A stretch of 64,000 bases of DNA from Shewanella sp. MBTL60-112-B2 (GCF_019655055.1 NZ_BPFA01000013.1:50545-114544); one strand, 5' to 3'; shown: positions 18,817 to 28,155, counted from the stretch's first letter. The notes: generated by a model not told the origin, from the letters alone. Translations and numbers: made by a program.

Positions 18817-20244
18817 ATGACTCACTTAACCTCGATTGTTAGTTTCCCTGCAATCTGCTCAAGTCTAATTATCGCAGGCCTATGCAGCGCAACCCTCTTA
18901 AGTAAAGAAGCTGCTGCAGACACGGATGATCCCTTTGCGCCAATTATCGCGACCGAATACCTACCAAAAAATATCATCTATCTGATTGGCGACGGTATGG
19001 GGCCAGCTTATACCAGCGCCTATCGCTACTACAGCGATAACCCGCAAACTCAAAGAGTCGATAAGACCATCTTCGACAAGCTATTAGTCGGCATGTCTAG
19101 CACCTACCCTGATGACGATACTTATGTCACCGACTCTGCCGCAGCGGCTACTGCGCTCGCGACTAGCTATAAGAGCTATAACGGCGCGATTTCAGTAGAT
19201 CATCAAGGCGGGTCTTTCCCCACGCTACTTGAAATGGCAAAAGCCCAAGGAAAAACGACGGCGGTAGTGGTAACCTCGCAAATTAACCACGCCACCCCAG
19301 CCAGCTTTTTAGCCCATAACCAAAGCCGCCGAAACTACGACCAAATTGCCGATAGCTATTTAACCAACCTTATCAACAAGCGCCCCGTTGCCGATCTTAT
19401 GTTGGGTGGTGGTAGCCAATATTTTGCTCGCGATGACCGAGATCTAACGTTAGAATTTCAAGAATATGGCTACCAGTATATCGATAGCCTAAGCGATTTA
19501 AACAGCATCGAAAAACTGCCAGCCCTTGGCCTATTTGCCCCCAAAGGTTTACCTAGCACCTTAGAAAGCCAAGATCCTCTTCACCTCACCACTATGACCC
19601 GAAAAGCCTTGGCTTTATTATCAGACCAAGACGCCCCCTTTGTGATGATGGTAGAGGCCAGTCAAATTGACTGGTGTGGACACAGCAATGATATTGTTTG
19701 CGCCATGAACGAAATGCATGACTTTGCAAATACTTTGAGCCTAGTAAAGCTCTATGTCGATAGCCACCCAGATACCTTACTCATTGCTACGGCCGATCAC
19801 TCAACGGGTGGCTTAACCTTAGGGCGAGATGGCACCTACCAATGGCAAGGCCAGTTACTGCATCAAGTTCACTCATTGCCGAGCTCCATCGCGAAACAAA
19901 TTGTGGAGACACCAGAGGTCCTCAATGATTTACCTAGCTTCACTCGCTTTCTTCGCCCCCATATCAGCATTGATATTCAGCCCAAAAAACTCGACTTCCT
20001 GCGTAGCCGGCTTAACAGTCTCATCTCGCATCATGAGCCGACAAAAGAGCTCGCAGACATTCTTAAACAAGCAATTGATAAGCTGACCTATACTGGATGG
20101 ACTACCGGAGGCCATGACGCTATCGATGTACCGGTTTACGCCTATGGTAAAGGTGCACTGTACTTCAGGGGCCATAAAGACAATACCGAAATAGCCGCCA
20201 CCTTAATTCAGATGGTGCAAAACGAACGCTACAAGGTTCAGTAA
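18817..20244 (+). CDS. Alkaline phosphatase (PhoA superfamily), exported
   Basis: The enzyme hydrolyses phosphate monoesters in the periplasm with two zinc ions and one magnesium. Metal-ligand segments are visible in order: LIGDGMGPAYTSAYRYY, the nucleophile region VTDSAAAATALAT, EASQIDWCGHSND, the TADHSTGGLTLG histidine motif, and TTGGHDAIDVPVYAYG at the C-terminus. The signal peptide is at about residues 1-35 (SLIIAGLCSATLLSKEAAA). The length of 475 residues is normal for this branch. A clear Pho box was not identified upstream. It is the last gene of the receptor-peptidase cluster. Confidence 0.93.
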   Translation: MTHLTSIVSFPAICSSLIIAGLCSATLLSKEAAADTDDPFAPIIATEYLPKNIIYLIGDGMGPAYTSAYRYYSDNPQTQRVDKTIFDKLLVGMSSTYPDDDTYVTDSAAAATALATSYKSYNGAISVDHQGGSFPTLLEMAKAQGKTTAVVVTSQINHATPASFLAHNQSRRNYDQIADSYLTNLINKRPVADLMLGGGSQYFARDDRDLTLEFQEYGYQYIDSLSDLNSIEKLPALGLFAPKGLPSTLESQDPLHLTTMTRKALALLSDQDAPFVMMVEASQIDWCGHSNDIVCAMNEMHDFANTLSLVKLYVDSHPDTLLIATADHSTGGLTLGRDGTYQWQGQLLHQVHSLPSSIAKQIVETPEVLNDLPSFTRFLRPHISIDIQPKKLDFLRSRLNSLISHHEPTKELADILKQAIDKLTYTGWTTGGHDAIDVPVYAYGKGALYFRGHKDNTEIAATLIQMVQNERYKVQ

Positions 20245-20397
20245 GGCTCTCAATACACTAAGTTGTAGCAACAATAAATTTCATTTTATAACTGTTTACT
20301 TCTTTGTTTAGTAAGGCATAAAGTAAGCTTGTCTTATATTGACAGTCGGCAGTCTATTTTCTGCCAATGGATTGATGCAAACTCAAGGAACTGTTTT

Positions 20398-21093
20398 ATG
20401 AATATAAACCAAAAAATGACTGCCGAATTTATCGGTACACTTTGGCTTGTCTTAGGTGGTTGTGGTAGCGCCGTCTTAGCCGCAGCTTTTCCTGAAGTCG
20501 GGATTGGCCTACTCGGAGTGGCATTTGCGTTCGGTTTGACCGTCCTCACCATGGCATTTGCCATAGGCCATATCTCGGGATGCCATTTAAACCCGGCAGT
20601 TTCAATTGGCCTATGGGCTGGCGGACGCTTTCCTGCATCTGAATTACTACCCTATATTATTGCTCAGGTAGCAGGCGGTATCGCTGGCGCTGGGATTTTA
20701 TATCTTATCGCCTCGGGGCAGGATGGTTTTAGCCTGTCGGCAGGTTTTGCTTCAAACGGCTATGGTGAACACTCTCCAGGTGGCTATAGCTTAACAGCCG
20801 CACTAATTTGTGAAATCGTAATGACGCTGTTCTTCTTACTGATCATTCTTGGCGCTACCGACTCACGCGCACCAAAAGGCTTTGCCCCTATCGCCATAGG
20901 TTTGGGGCTTACACTAATTCACTTAATCAGTATTCCTGTCACCAATACCTCAGTAAACCCAGCCCGCAGTACCGGGCCGGCACTCTTTGTCGGTGACTGG
21001 GCAGTTTCACAGCTTTGGCTATTTTGGCTTGCGCCAATTGTCGGTGCGATTCTCGCTGGGCTAATTTATAAAGTCTTCGACGCTAAAGATTAA
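20398..21093 (+). CDS. aqpZ: Aquaporin Z
   Basis: This is a water channel of the MIP family in the inner membrane. Both half-helix signatures are present: GCHLNPAVS in the first half and TSVNPARST in the second. Six hydrophobic helices lie around them, with the selectivity-filter arginine after the second NPA. The frame extends upstream to 20329, but the ATG at 20398 gives the usual [17 protein letters not shown] start, preceded by AAGGA at about 8 nt, and the normal 231-residue length. It stands as a single gene closed by a terminator. Confidence 0.95.
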   Translation: MNINQKMTAEFIGTLWLVLGGCGSAVLAAAFPEVGIGLLGVAFAFGLTVLTMAFAIGHISGCHLNPAVSIGLWAGGRFPASELLPYIIAQVAGGIAGAGILYLIASGQDGFSLSAGFASNGYGEHSPGGYSLTAALICEIVMTLFFLLIILGATDSRAPKGFAPIAIGLGLTLIHLISIPVTNTSVNPARSTGPALFVGDWAVSQLWLFWLAPIVGAILAGLIYKVFDAKD

Positions 21094-21110
21094 TTGTCAA
21101 AATAGATAAA

Positions 21111-21140
21111 CAGAGCCAAATTAGGCTCTGTTTTCTTTTT
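21111..21140 (+). terminator. Rho-independent terminator after aqpZ
   Basis: The arms 21111-21117 and 21124-21130 (CAGAGCC/GGCTCTG) are followed by TTTTCTTTTT. Confidence 0.9.
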
Positions 21141-21229
21141 CAATAGTCAGCTTGGTGCTATTATCCGTCTAATCGGCGCGTTCTCCTTGTTTCAAGGCTC
21201 GCCTTATTTAAATTTAAGAGATGTATACC

Positions 21230-21610
21230 ATGAGCAACAAAAACAAAAGCCTTAAACAAATCACTGAAATGACGCCAGAATCTCGCTACGACTACCTAGT
21301 TGAGCAAGTTAAAGAACATAAGACTCTTTGGTCATTACAAGATTTAGACGGCTGCGTAATGCTGACCACCGAAGAGGAAGATTGTATTCCTATGTGGCCA
21401 ACTGAAGAAGCTGCAGCACTTTGGGCTGTTGATGACTGGCAAGACTGCCAAGCATTAGCGATTCCAGTTGACGAGTGGCTAGAGCGTTGGGTACCAGGTA
21501 TGCAAGACGATGATCTTTTCGTTGCCGTATTCCCAGTACAAGATGACTTAGGCGTAGTGATCCCGCCACACGAGCTTGAAGAGCGTTTAGCTCCTAAAAA
21601 GCGCCACTAA
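21230..21610 (+). CDS. DUF2750-type acidic protein
   Basis: This is a soluble acidic protein of about 126 residues and unknown function. The middle holds TTEEEDCIPMWPTEEAAALWA and WLERWVPGMQDDDLFVAVFP, the pattern of DUF2750. It has no membrane segment or signal peptide, so it should be cytoplasmic. Two ATGs are available; I chose the second (21230), because TAAGAG abuts the first and is about 9 nt from the second. It is monocistronic, ending in a double-stemmed terminator. Confidence 0.8.
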   Translation: MSNKNKSLKQITEMTPESRYDYLVEQVKEHKTLWSLQDLDGCVMLTTEEEDCIPMWPTEEAAALWAVDDWQDCQALAIPVDEWLERWVPGMQDDDLFVAVFPVQDDLGVVIPPHELEERLAPKKRH

Positions 21611-21616
21611 TTTATT

Positions 21617-21666
21617 AAGACCCTTTGATGGCAAGCCATATTAGCTTGCCATCTTGGTCTTTTTAT
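21617..21666 (+). terminator. Two-tier terminator after DUF2750 gene
   Basis: The outer arms AAGACC/GGTCTT (21617-21622, 21656-21661) enclose a 10-bp inner stem (21627-21636 with 21644-21653). TTTTAT follows. Confidence 0.85.
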
Positions 21667-21697
21667 CTGCTAATAAAACTAAAAAGAGAATAAAAAA

Positions 21698-22198
21698 GTG
21701 GATAGTGAAAAGCCTGTCACCCCCGAAAAGTCTGCAACTAGCAATAGCTGCCACGATACTCAAACCTCTAATAGCACCGCAGAAACCCCAACTGAAAAAA
21801 TCAACATGCCCAAGCGTCTTATCGCCTTGCTCATCTTTTTAGTGGTGATTTCTATTAGTGGCTTAATGGCTAAACAAGGCGTGCTATTTTGTATCTTAAC
21901 CCTGTTTATGGTGCTAGCAATTATCGGTAAACAAAAAGCTGGCTTGCTAATGCTAAGAGTTTATACCTCTCTGCAATTAGTTATTGCGAGTGCCTTGCCC
22001 ATAGTGCTGCAAGATCCAGATAACATGGTACCTTCTGAGCCATCTAGTTATGCCATTGGCAGCTTTAGTATGCAACTACCTGATTGGTTTGTATTTGGCG
22101 TACTTATCATCATATCATTTGTGCAAGTTTGGATAGCCTTTACCCCGAAGGTGAGCCGCTACTTTAGCCGCGCAATAAACCTTAATATTATGCGCTAA
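21698..22198 (+). CDS. Four-helix membrane protein of unknown function
   Basis: I do not recognise this 166-residue protein. A polar, Thr/Ser-rich N-terminal tail of about 40 residues is followed by four hydrophobic helices: LIALLIFLVVISISGLM, VLFCILTLFMVLAIIG, SLQLVIASALPIVL and FGVLIIISFVQVWIAF. It should sit in the inner membrane. The start is GTG at 21698 with a purine-rich AAAAAGAGAA upstream. It has its own bidirectional terminator and is convergent with erpA. Confidence 0.65.
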   Translation: MDSEKPVTPEKSATSNSCHDTQTSNSTAETPTEKINMPKRLIALLIFLVVISISGLMAKQGVLFCILTLFMVLAIIGKQKAGLLMLRVYTSLQLVIASALPIVLQDPDNMVPSEPSSYAIGSFSMQLPDWFVFGVLIIISFVQVWIAFTPKVSRYFSRAINLNIMR

Positions 22199-22242
22199 CA
22201 TGCTATAACGGCGACCCCAAAAAATAGCCAAACTGCAGATAC

Positions 22243-22270
22243 AAAAAAGCCGTCAGATGACGGCTTTTTT
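22243..22270. terminator. Bidirectional terminator between membrane-protein gene and erpA
   Basis: The arms 22243-22255 and 22258-22270 are perfect 13-mers with a 2-nt loop, A-rich on one side and T-rich on the other, so it can serve both converging genes. Confidence 0.92.
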
Positions 22271-22299
22271 TACGTCTTCAATTCAGTCTTATTACAAGA

Positions 22300-22650
22300 T
22301 TAAACTGAGAAGCTTGCACCACAACCACATGTGGTCGTAGCATTTGGATTCTTAACGAAGAAACGTGAACCTTCAAGGCCTGAAGTGTAATCCACTTCGC
22401 CACCAACAAGGTATTGCAGGCTCATTGGGTCAACAACCAACTGAACACCTTGCTTCTCTACAGTAAAGTCACCTTCGTTGACCTTTTCATCGAAAGTAAA
22501 GCCATACTGGAAACCTGAGCATCCGCCACCCGTTACATAAACACGTAACTTAAGTGCGTCATTTTCTTCCTCTTCGAGCAAGGTTTTTACTTTTGAAGCC
22601 GCCGCATCGGTGAAACGGATTGGCAAAGCATCTTCAGCTTGTTCAGTCAT
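22300..22650 (-). CDS. erpA: A-type iron-sulfur carrier ErpA
   Basis: It receives Fe-S clusters from the Isc/Suf scaffold and delivers them to apo-enzymes such as those of isoprenoid synthesis. All three ligand cysteines are in place: Cys44 in [11 protein letters not shown], and Cys108/Cys110 in TTCGCGASF at the C-terminus. The 116 residues match the family. AGAGG is 5 nt before the ATG. Its start overlaps by 8 nt the end of the upstream DUF6776-type gene on the same strand, indicating co-transcription. Confidence 0.97.
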   Translation of the reverse strand: MTEQAEDALPIRFTDAAASKVKTLLEEEENDALKLRVYVTGGGCSGFQYGFTFDEKVNEGDFTVEKQGVQLVVDPMSLQYLVGGEVDYTSGLEGSRFFVKNPNATTTCGCGASFSV

Positions 22651-23446
22651 TATTACCTCTTACTTCTGTTTGCTGTGCAGAATTATCTAATACCTGAGTG
22701 TTTTGTTCAAGTAATATGCCCTGCTCTTTTTCATCCACAAGTAAATCTTGTGCACTATATTCCTGTTCAGTTTGTGAACCTTTGGTCCAACGACTCGTAG
22801 GTACTATCACTTTGGCCTTCACTCTAGACAAGCTAAAGCCCTCAGGCAATGTAAATTCACCCTCTAGTACCTGAAAATATCTAAATTTAAACTTAAATGA
22901 GGCATCACTCAGCTCAGACAACTTAAGGCTAACGGTTTTGCCATCTTGCAAACCAACTAATGTGATTTCACTGCGCCCCGCCAAAGATCGCTTGCGCTTC
23001 TCTAATTGTGTCAGCACTAACTTAACTCGGTACTGACGTGGTTCTAGGCTAGGCTCTAGCTCTAAAGTATTAATCGCCACCCCGTCAGCATTGTTTTCTG
23101 GAGCCATAACACTGCGATAAAATGCCAGTTCGCGTTCTAACTCTTTCTGTTTCACATTTTGCTCGACAAACATCGCCTGCATGTCGCGATTGGCTTCACG
23201 CTCTAATGCCAACTCTATATTTCGGGCCGCCAGAGTCTGTGCTTGCTGTTGTAACTCTTGTACATAGCGCTCGCTGTTATCGACTTTCGCCTCCACTTTA
23301 GGGAGGTAACGAGCTTTCGCAACATCGTAAATCAGTGCGCCCAACGTAAAGGCTATCAGCAATAAAAGTAATAAATAGACACTTGAGGGTCTAATTTGTC
23401 GTTCAATCACTTGCATGCGATCGATCCAACGATGATAATTTGGCAT
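22643..23446 (-). CDS. DUF6776-type membrane-anchored coiled-coil protein
   Basis: The 267-residue product has a single membrane helix near residues 21-40 ([18 protein letters not shown]). A coiled coil from about 50 to 115 follows ([21 protein letters not shown]), then a beta-rich C-terminal domain ([27 protein letters not shown] type). This arrangement places most of it in the periplasm. The family is known by position beside erpA, but has no assigned function. Overlap with erpA by 8 nt suggests one transcript. The call is based on architecture and neighbourhood. Confidence 0.75.
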   Translation of the reverse strand: MPNYHRWIDRMQVIERQIRPSSVYLLLLLLIAFTLGALIYDVAKARYLPKVEAKVDNSERYVQELQQQAQTLAARNIELALEREANRDMQAMFVEQNVKQKELERELAFYRSVMAPENNADGVAINTLELEPSLEPRQYRVKLVLTQLEKRKRSLAGRSEITLVGLQDGKTVSLKLSELSDASFKFKFRYFQVLEGEFTLPEGFSLSRVKAKVIVPTSRWTKGSQTEQEYSAQDLLVDEKEQGILLEQNTQVLDNSAQQTEVRGNND

Positions 23447-23519
23447 TAAGTAACAGCCCCTTAATAAAAAATCTCACATTTTGAAATCAATGTGACAAAC
23501 ATAAATTTTGGAAATTTCT

Positions 23520-25229
23520 GTGCATCAAATCATTGCGAAGAAGCGAGAGCAATTTCAAAAGTACTTACATACCGACCTTAAAGACATGCTTTCTCAGTCT
23601 AAGGTCAGTGTACAGTTATGTTTGCTCGCGTTGCTTTTTGCACTGTTTGCATCCGGTGTCATTGTTCTTTTTAGGTTATTACTGGTCTGGTGCGACACCT
23701 TTACCAAAACCCAAGAACTGAATTTTACGGACATCATCGATGACTGGCGAGTATTATTACCGCTTTTCGGCTCCTTTTTAATCTGGGGTGTCGCAAAAAT
23801 GGGATCTCAGCGCTATAAACGTATGGGCATTGCCTATGTGATCCACAGAATGAAACTGCATTATGGCAAGATCCCGTTGCAGTCTGCCCCCGGACAGTTC
23901 TTCCAAGCGTTATTTGCCCTTGCCACTAACTTCTCTGTAGGGCGAGAAGGCCCAGCTATTCATTTAGGTGCCGTCAGCGCCAGTGTATTAGCGGAAAAGT
24001 TTAAGCTGCCAGACAACAGTGTCAGAGTTATGTGTGCCAGTGGTATTGCCGCGGGTATCGCTGCCATTTTTAATGCACCACTCGCTGCGGTGATTTTCGT
24101 TTTTGAAGTGGTACTCAGAGAGTACAAGATCCATTATTTTTTCCCGATTATGATCTCTGCTATTTGCGGCGCAGTGAGTAGCCAGCTTGTGTTTGGTGAT
24201 GTTCATGAGTTAGATCAAATTGGTGTCGCAGCAATCCCACTCAGTCAATATCCACTACTTGCAATATTTGGAGTGATCCTTGGCTGCATTGCCGCATTAT
24301 TTAATACCAGTCTACTTAAAGTAACCGCTATGGGCCAACACTGGCCGCTTATCAATCGTCTACTACTTGCGGGCGCAGTCACCACATTAGTCGGCTTAGT
24401 GTTACCCGAAGCTATTGGCAGTGGTGAACTCGCCATTGCCGAAACCATTAACCAGCACCCGAGCATTTTATTTTTATGTGCCATTTTGGCAGGTAAGATA
24501 ATAGCCACCATAGCCGCTATCGGCTTAGGTATTCCTGGCGGACTGATTGGCCCCCTCTACGGGATTGGGGCATTACTAGGTACGGTATTAGCCTTAGTCA
24601 GCTCACTAATGTTCCCCAGTATTGCGCCTTATATTGGTATTTACACCATTCTCGGTATGACGGGTATGATGGGGGTGTGTTTAAGTGCGCCACTCGCCGC
24701 ACTCGTTGCGTTAATTGAGTTGACCAATAACGCTTCAATTATTTTGCCTTCGATGTTTGTATTAGTGCCGGCCTTCTTGATTGCTCACCAAGGCTTTAAG
24801 ACTAAATCTATATTCTTCAAACAACTTGAGATAATGGGGCTTGGGTATAAAGTTGCACCTGTAAACCTTGGATTGCAGAAAGTAGGCGTACGCCACCTAA
24901 TGGATAAACGCTTTGTCATCGTTTACGACAACCAAGAGCTATTACTAGAAGTACTTAAACGCGCTGAGGGCCGCTCAGTATTGGTACGTAATGCTCAAGG
25001 TGCTGTAGAGATGTTGCAGCTCGAACTACAAGTGAGAGATGAAGACACCACCTTAACTCGTCACCCGATTCAAGGGTTACCCGATACTTCGACTCTCAAT
25101 GAGGTATACGCAATTCTTTCGAAGGAACGACGAGGAGAAGTCTATATCTATCAAGAGACAGATGAACAAATTGTGGGGGTGATTAACTGGGTGTCTCTAC
25201 GCAAAGAGATCCGTTCAGGGCAAGTGTAA
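23520..25229 (+). CDS. ClC-family chloride channel/transporter with C-terminal regulatory region
   Basis: This is a chloride (or Cl-/H+) transport protein of the inner membrane. Conserved selectivity motifs are visible: GREGPAIHLG, the IPGGLIGP loop, and a GSGEL-type segment (AIGSGELAIAE). The remainder is ten or more hydrophobic helices. A soluble tail of about 130 residues resembles a degenerate CBS pair (VRHLMDKRFVIVYDN and ERRGEVYIYQE). An upstream TTG (23508) is in frame, but GTG at 23520 has GGAA six bases before it and is preferred; the product is then 569 residues. It is divergent from the DUF6776-erpA operon. Confidence 0.9.
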   Translation: MHQIIAKKREQFQKYLHTDLKDMLSQSKVSVQLCLLALLFALFASGVIVLFRLLLVWCDTFTKTQELNFTDIIDDWRVLLPLFGSFLIWGVAKMGSQRYKRMGIAYVIHRMKLHYGKIPLQSAPGQFFQALFALATNFSVGREGPAIHLGAVSASVLAEKFKLPDNSVRVMCASGIAAGIAAIFNAPLAAVIFVFEVVLREYKIHYFFPIMISAICGAVSSQLVFGDVHELDQIGVAAIPLSQYPLLAIFGVILGCIAALFNTSLLKVTAMGQHWPLINRLLLAGAVTTLVGLVLPEAIGSGELAIAETINQHPSILFLCAILAGKIIATIAAIGLGIPGGLIGPLYGIGALLGTVLALVSSLMFPSIAPYIGIYTILGMTGMMGVCLSAPLAALVALIELTNNASIILPSMFVLVPAFLIAHQGFKTKSIFFKQLEIMGLGYKVAPVNLGLQKVGVRHLMDKRFVIVYDNQELLLEVLKRAEGRSVLVRNAQGAVEMLQLELQVRDEDTTLTRHPIQGLPDTSTLNEVYAILSKERRGEVYIYQETDEQIVGVINWVSLRKEIRSGQV

Positions 25230-25600
25230 ATTTATACTCTACGCTCAATAAGCTAATGAGGTCTCTAAGTTAACCAACAAAAAGGTCTGCTTTTAAAACC
25301 TAAACGCCTCCCTCCCCTTACCTCTCATCGCTAGCTAATTGATGAAAGAACTGCCTGTTTACGTAAAAAAACCAATTGCCAGCAAATTCAAAACTAGCGA
25401 ACAATAATAAAGCAACAATCGCCACACAACTGCAGTAACTTACTCCCCTAACTGCAAATGGCATCAAAAACAAACAAACCGCTCAAACTCCCGGCACTTT
25501 CACAACTTTTTAGATTTTTTCACAGGCTTGTTGTCACATTTTTCGGTAATTTCATGAACTCAACCGCTTTCATTTACGAATAACGAATAAAGAAGTACTC
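25230..25600. other. 371-bp noncoding region before the cytochrome/sulfite-oxidase-like operon
   Basis: I see no convincing gene or terminator here. The segment at about 25490-25560 (repeated CAC/TTTT blocks) is the probable promoter area for the downstream operon. Confidence 0.4.
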
Positions 25601-25738
25601 GTGAGCGTTGATAAGAAAACGTTGCAAGGTCGTAATCGGGTGCTAGCACCAACGAGCTCTATGCAAAGGTCAGGCGATTTTCCAGGGGCTCGCTTAACCA
25701 AGAGTAAACAACATCATCCCGAAAAGGGCACACAATGA
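25601..25738 (+). CDS. Possible 45-residue leader ORF coupled to the cytochrome gene
   Basis: A GTG-initiated frame of 45 codons ends in TGA that overlaps the cytochrome start as ATGA (25735-25738), the classic translational-coupling geometry. AAGAAG lies 6 nt before the GTG. The product is very basic and polar (KKTLQGRNRVLAP to KSKQHHPEKGTQ), with no signal peptide. I do not recognise it. It could be a leader peptide setting expression of the operon, or a chance frame; the overlap and ribosome site favour translation, but only weakly. Confidence 0.35.
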   Translation: MSVDKKTLQGRNRVLAPTSSMQRSGDFPGARLTKSKQHHPEKGTQ

Positions 25739-26055
25739 GTGTATTAAATAATAAATTAGCAGCACTAGTCGTGATCTCTGCCTCTATGTTTGGCTTCAGC
25801 AGCCAGGCATTCGCAGAGGACTATCAAAAGCTGCTCAACATGTGTATCGCTTGCCACGGAGTCGACGGAACTAACGAGTTCGATTCTATCCCAAATTTAA
25901 AGGGACAAAACGCAGCATACATGGTTGGACAACTAAAGAATTTTAAAGCTGACAAACGCCAAGATAAGACGATGAGTAAAGTCGCCAAACTGTTAACCGA
26001 AGAACAGATGCAGACAATGGCGGAATATTTCAATACGGGTAAGGAACAAGACTAA
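25735..26055 (+). CDS. Small periplasmic c-type cytochrome
   Basis: The 106-residue precursor has a signal peptide cleaved near SSQAFA, then a single heme-attachment site CIACH (MCIACHGVDGTNEF) and a class I cytochrome c fold with candidate axial methionines near KTMSKVAK. It is an electron carrier, expected to accept electrons from the molybdenum enzyme encoded next. The stop shares a base with that gene's ATG, so the two are tightly coupled. AAGGG is about 6 nt before the ATG. Confidence 0.9.
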   Translation: MSVLNNKLAALVVISASMFGFSSQAFAEDYQKLLNMCIACHGVDGTNEFDSIPNLKGQNAAYMVGQLKNFKADKRQDKTMSKVAKLLTEEQMQTMAEYFNTGKEQD

Positions 26056-27281
26056 TGGCTATCGATAGACGTAATTTTTTAAAGGGTGCAGCAGCGACCT
26101 CTGTAACAGCCATGCTGCCGCTAAACTGGGCATTTGCATCAAACCGCCCAGCCGGTATTGAGCCAATGGACGTATCTGCTGTTAAGTGGAAAAATGTTGA
26201 TGACTTACCAAGCCACTTTAAAGTGCTTAACTCAAGCCCACTGAACGCCTTCCCACCTGAGCACTTGCTTGCACCTGTAAAAACCCCTGCTGACGTCGCC
26301 TTTATTCGTTGGAACGGCAAGATGCCAGAATTCGATAAAATTGATGCCGATACTTGGGAATTTACCGTTGACGGTGAGTCAATCGAAACGCCAAAGACCT
26401 ACACTATCGCCGAGCTTAAAAAGAAGTTCAAAACTCACACTCAGCAATTGGTTCTTGAATGTGGCGGTAACAGCCGCGAAAACTTCTACCCAAATGCTAA
26501 GGGTAACCAGTGGAGTAACACAGCGGTATTCTGTGCAGAGTGGACTGGTGTACTGATTAAAGACGTTCTTGCCGATTGTGGCGTGAAGAGCGACGCAGTT
26601 TATACCGCTCACTACGGTGCAGATAAGCACATCAGCGGTAAAGGTGCTGCCATTTCTCGCGGTGTACCAATCGATGCCGCCATGAATGAAAACGGCATGA
26701 TTGCTTGGGGCATGAACGGCGAAGATATTCCATACATGCACGGTTACCCGCTACGTATCGTATTCGGCGGCCGTCCAGGTTCAGTTTCACAGAAATGTGC
26801 AACCGGTATGGGCGTTCGCGATCGCGTACACGATGGTAAGAAGATGGGCGCTCCTGCTTATCAAGTGCCAAAGTATCCAGTAGCTCCAGGTGAGAAAGTC
26901 GATAACAAAGACTTTAAGATCATCGAAGAGATGATTGTAAAGTCACTTATCACAGCGCCTCAAACGGGCAGTGAGCTGGCTTTAGGTAAAACGCTTTCTG
27001 TAAGCGGACATGCTTGGGCAGGTATGCGTGATGTCGCTAAAGTCGAAGTCAGCTACGACTACGGTACGACATGGCAAACAGCCGCTTTAACTAAGCCGGT
27101 AAACCCAACAGCGTGGCAGCAATGGAACATTGACCTTAAGTTGCCACAGGCTGGCTACTTTGAAATTTGGGCTCGCGCGACTGACACCAAAGGCGATACT
27201 CAGCCTATGGTTCAACCACAGTGGAATCCAAAAGGTTACCTATTTAACGGCTGTCACCGAGTGGCAGTAAGGGTCGTATAA
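26055..27281 (+). CDS. Tat-exported molybdopterin oxidoreductase of the sulfite oxidase family (SorA/SoxC-like)
   Basis: The enzyme probably oxidises sulfite or a related sulfur compound in the periplasm, passing electrons to cytochrome c. The N-terminus carries a twin-arginine signal (DRRNFLKG, Arg5-Arg6). The molybdopterin domain contains the Mo-coordinating cysteine, Cys136, in VLECGGNSRENF, plus IRWNGKMPEFD and RIVFGGRPGSVSQKC. The C-terminal immunoglobulin-like dimerisation domain is seen in SGHAWAGMRDVAKVEVSYD. The 408 residues fit SorA/SoxC. It is flanked by cytochrome genes with 1-nt overlaps. No other sox genes are in view, so SorA-like is favoured over a full Sox system, but the substrate is unproven. 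Confidence 0.85.
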   Translation: MAIDRRNFLKGAAATSVTAMLPLNWAFASNRPAGIEPMDVSAVKWKNVDDLPSHFKVLNSSPLNAFPPEHLLAPVKTPADVAFIRWNGKMPEFDKIDADTWEFTVDGESIETPKTYTIAELKKKFKTHTQQLVLECGGNSRENFYPNAKGNQWSNTAVFCAEWTGVLIKDVLADCGVKSDAVYTAHYGADKHISGKGAAISRGVPIDAAMNENGMIAWGMNGEDIPYMHGYPLRIVFGGRPGSVSQKCATGMGVRDRVHDGKKMGAPAYQVPKYPVAPGEKVDNKDFKIIEEMIVKSLITAPQTGSELALGKTLSVSGHAWAGMRDVAKVEVSYDYGTTWQTAALTKPVNPTAWQQWNIDLKLPQAGYFEIWARATDTKGDTQPMVQPQWNPKGYLFNGCHRVAVRVV

Positions 27282-27670
27282 TGAGAAAGACTCTGTTTAC
27301 GGCAAGCTTGCTTGCCTTAAGTTGCCTCTCTCCTGCGATGGCTGCCGATGCAGCCAAAAGCTATCCTATCGACCCTGAGTCAGGCTTAATTATGGCGCCG
27401 GGTTGGGAGATGGTTAACTATCAGTGTAACGCTTGCCATACCACGTCAATTATCCCGCAGAATAAGGGTAACCGTGAAGTTTGGCGCGATACCATTCAGT
27501 GGATGGTTGATACCCAAGGCCTTTGGGACTTATCTGATACCTGGGATCCAGTACTCGACTACCTCTCAACTTATTATGACGAGACGGGCATCGACATGAA
27601 GATCTTTAGACGTAAGCCTTTGGATAGCGATCAAATGCCACCAATGCCAACATCGATGAAGGAAGATTAA
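27281..27670 (+). CDS. Periplasmic c-type cytochrome (operon member)
   Basis: The 129-residue precursor has a signal peptide (LLALSCLSPAMA) and one heme site, CNACH, in NYQCNACHTT. The following REVWRDTIQWMVDTQGLW stretch is characteristic of the cytochrome partner proteins encoded beside sulfite-oxidase-family enzymes. A methionine-rich C-terminus (DQMPPMPTSM) could provide an axial ligand. The ATG overlaps the preceding stop by one base, and the next cytochrome gene starts after one intervening base. Confidence 0.88.
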   Translation: MRKTLFTASLLALSCLSPAMAADAAKSYPIDPESGLIMAPGWEMVNYQCNACHTTSIIPQNKGNREVWRDTIQWMVDTQGLWDLSDTWDPVLDYLSTYYDETGIDMKIFRRKPLDSDQMPPMPTSMKED

Positions 27671-27671
27671 G

Positions 27672-28082
27672 ATGCCTAACCTTTTTATTAAGCAAGTCTT
27701 AGCAACCAGCTTGATATGGGCAACTTCTGTAGGCGTAAGCATTGCCCATGCAGATACATCCTTTAAAGATACCCTAGCGGTACAAGGATTAAAGCTTGAG
27801 GCTAGCGCCTTAAACTATCAAGCAGATGCAAGCAAAGGTGAGGCACTTGCCAACCAACGCTGTATCGCTTGTCACGGTGATGCCATGCTGGGCATGATGA
27901 AGACCTACCCAGATCTTAAAGGTCAAAAAGCCGCTTACCTATTCAAGCAGTTGGTTGACTTTAAACGTGGTGATCGCTCAGATCCATTGATGCAGGGACA
28001 GGCTGGTATGTTGTCTGAAACTGAAATGAAAGATATTGCTTACTACTACTCTACGCAAACTGCGTCGGATTTAAGTAAATAG
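27672..28082 (+). CDS. Periplasmic c-type cytochrome (last gene of operon)
   Basis: This 136-residue precursor has a signal peptide ending near IAHA and a single CIACH heme motif (NQRCIACHGD). KTYPDLKGQKAAYLFKQL and RSDPLMQGQAGMLSE follow, as in cytochromes of the c-553 type; it clearly parallels the first cytochrome of the operon. It is another electron carrier of the sulfite-oxidase-like system. A strong terminator follows 37 bp downstream and closes the operon. Confidence 0.88.
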   Translation: MPNLFIKQVLATSLIWATSVGVSIAHADTSFKDTLAVQGLKLEASALNYQADASKGEALANQRCIACHGDAMLGMMKTYPDLKGQKAAYLFKQLVDFKRGDRSDPLMQGQAGMLSETEMKDIAYYYSTQTASDLSK

Positions 28083-28119
28083 CCTTGAGCGGCTCTTAAT
28101 AAACAGTCATAAAGACAAT

Positions 28120-28155
28120 AAAGCCCAAGTAACTCAGAGTTATTTGGGCTTTTTC
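28120..28155 (+). terminator. Rho-independent terminator closing the cytochrome operon
   Basis: The arms 28120-28134 and 28138-28152 (AAAGCCCAAGTAACT and its near-perfect complement) surround CAG and are followed by T residues. Confidence 0.9.
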
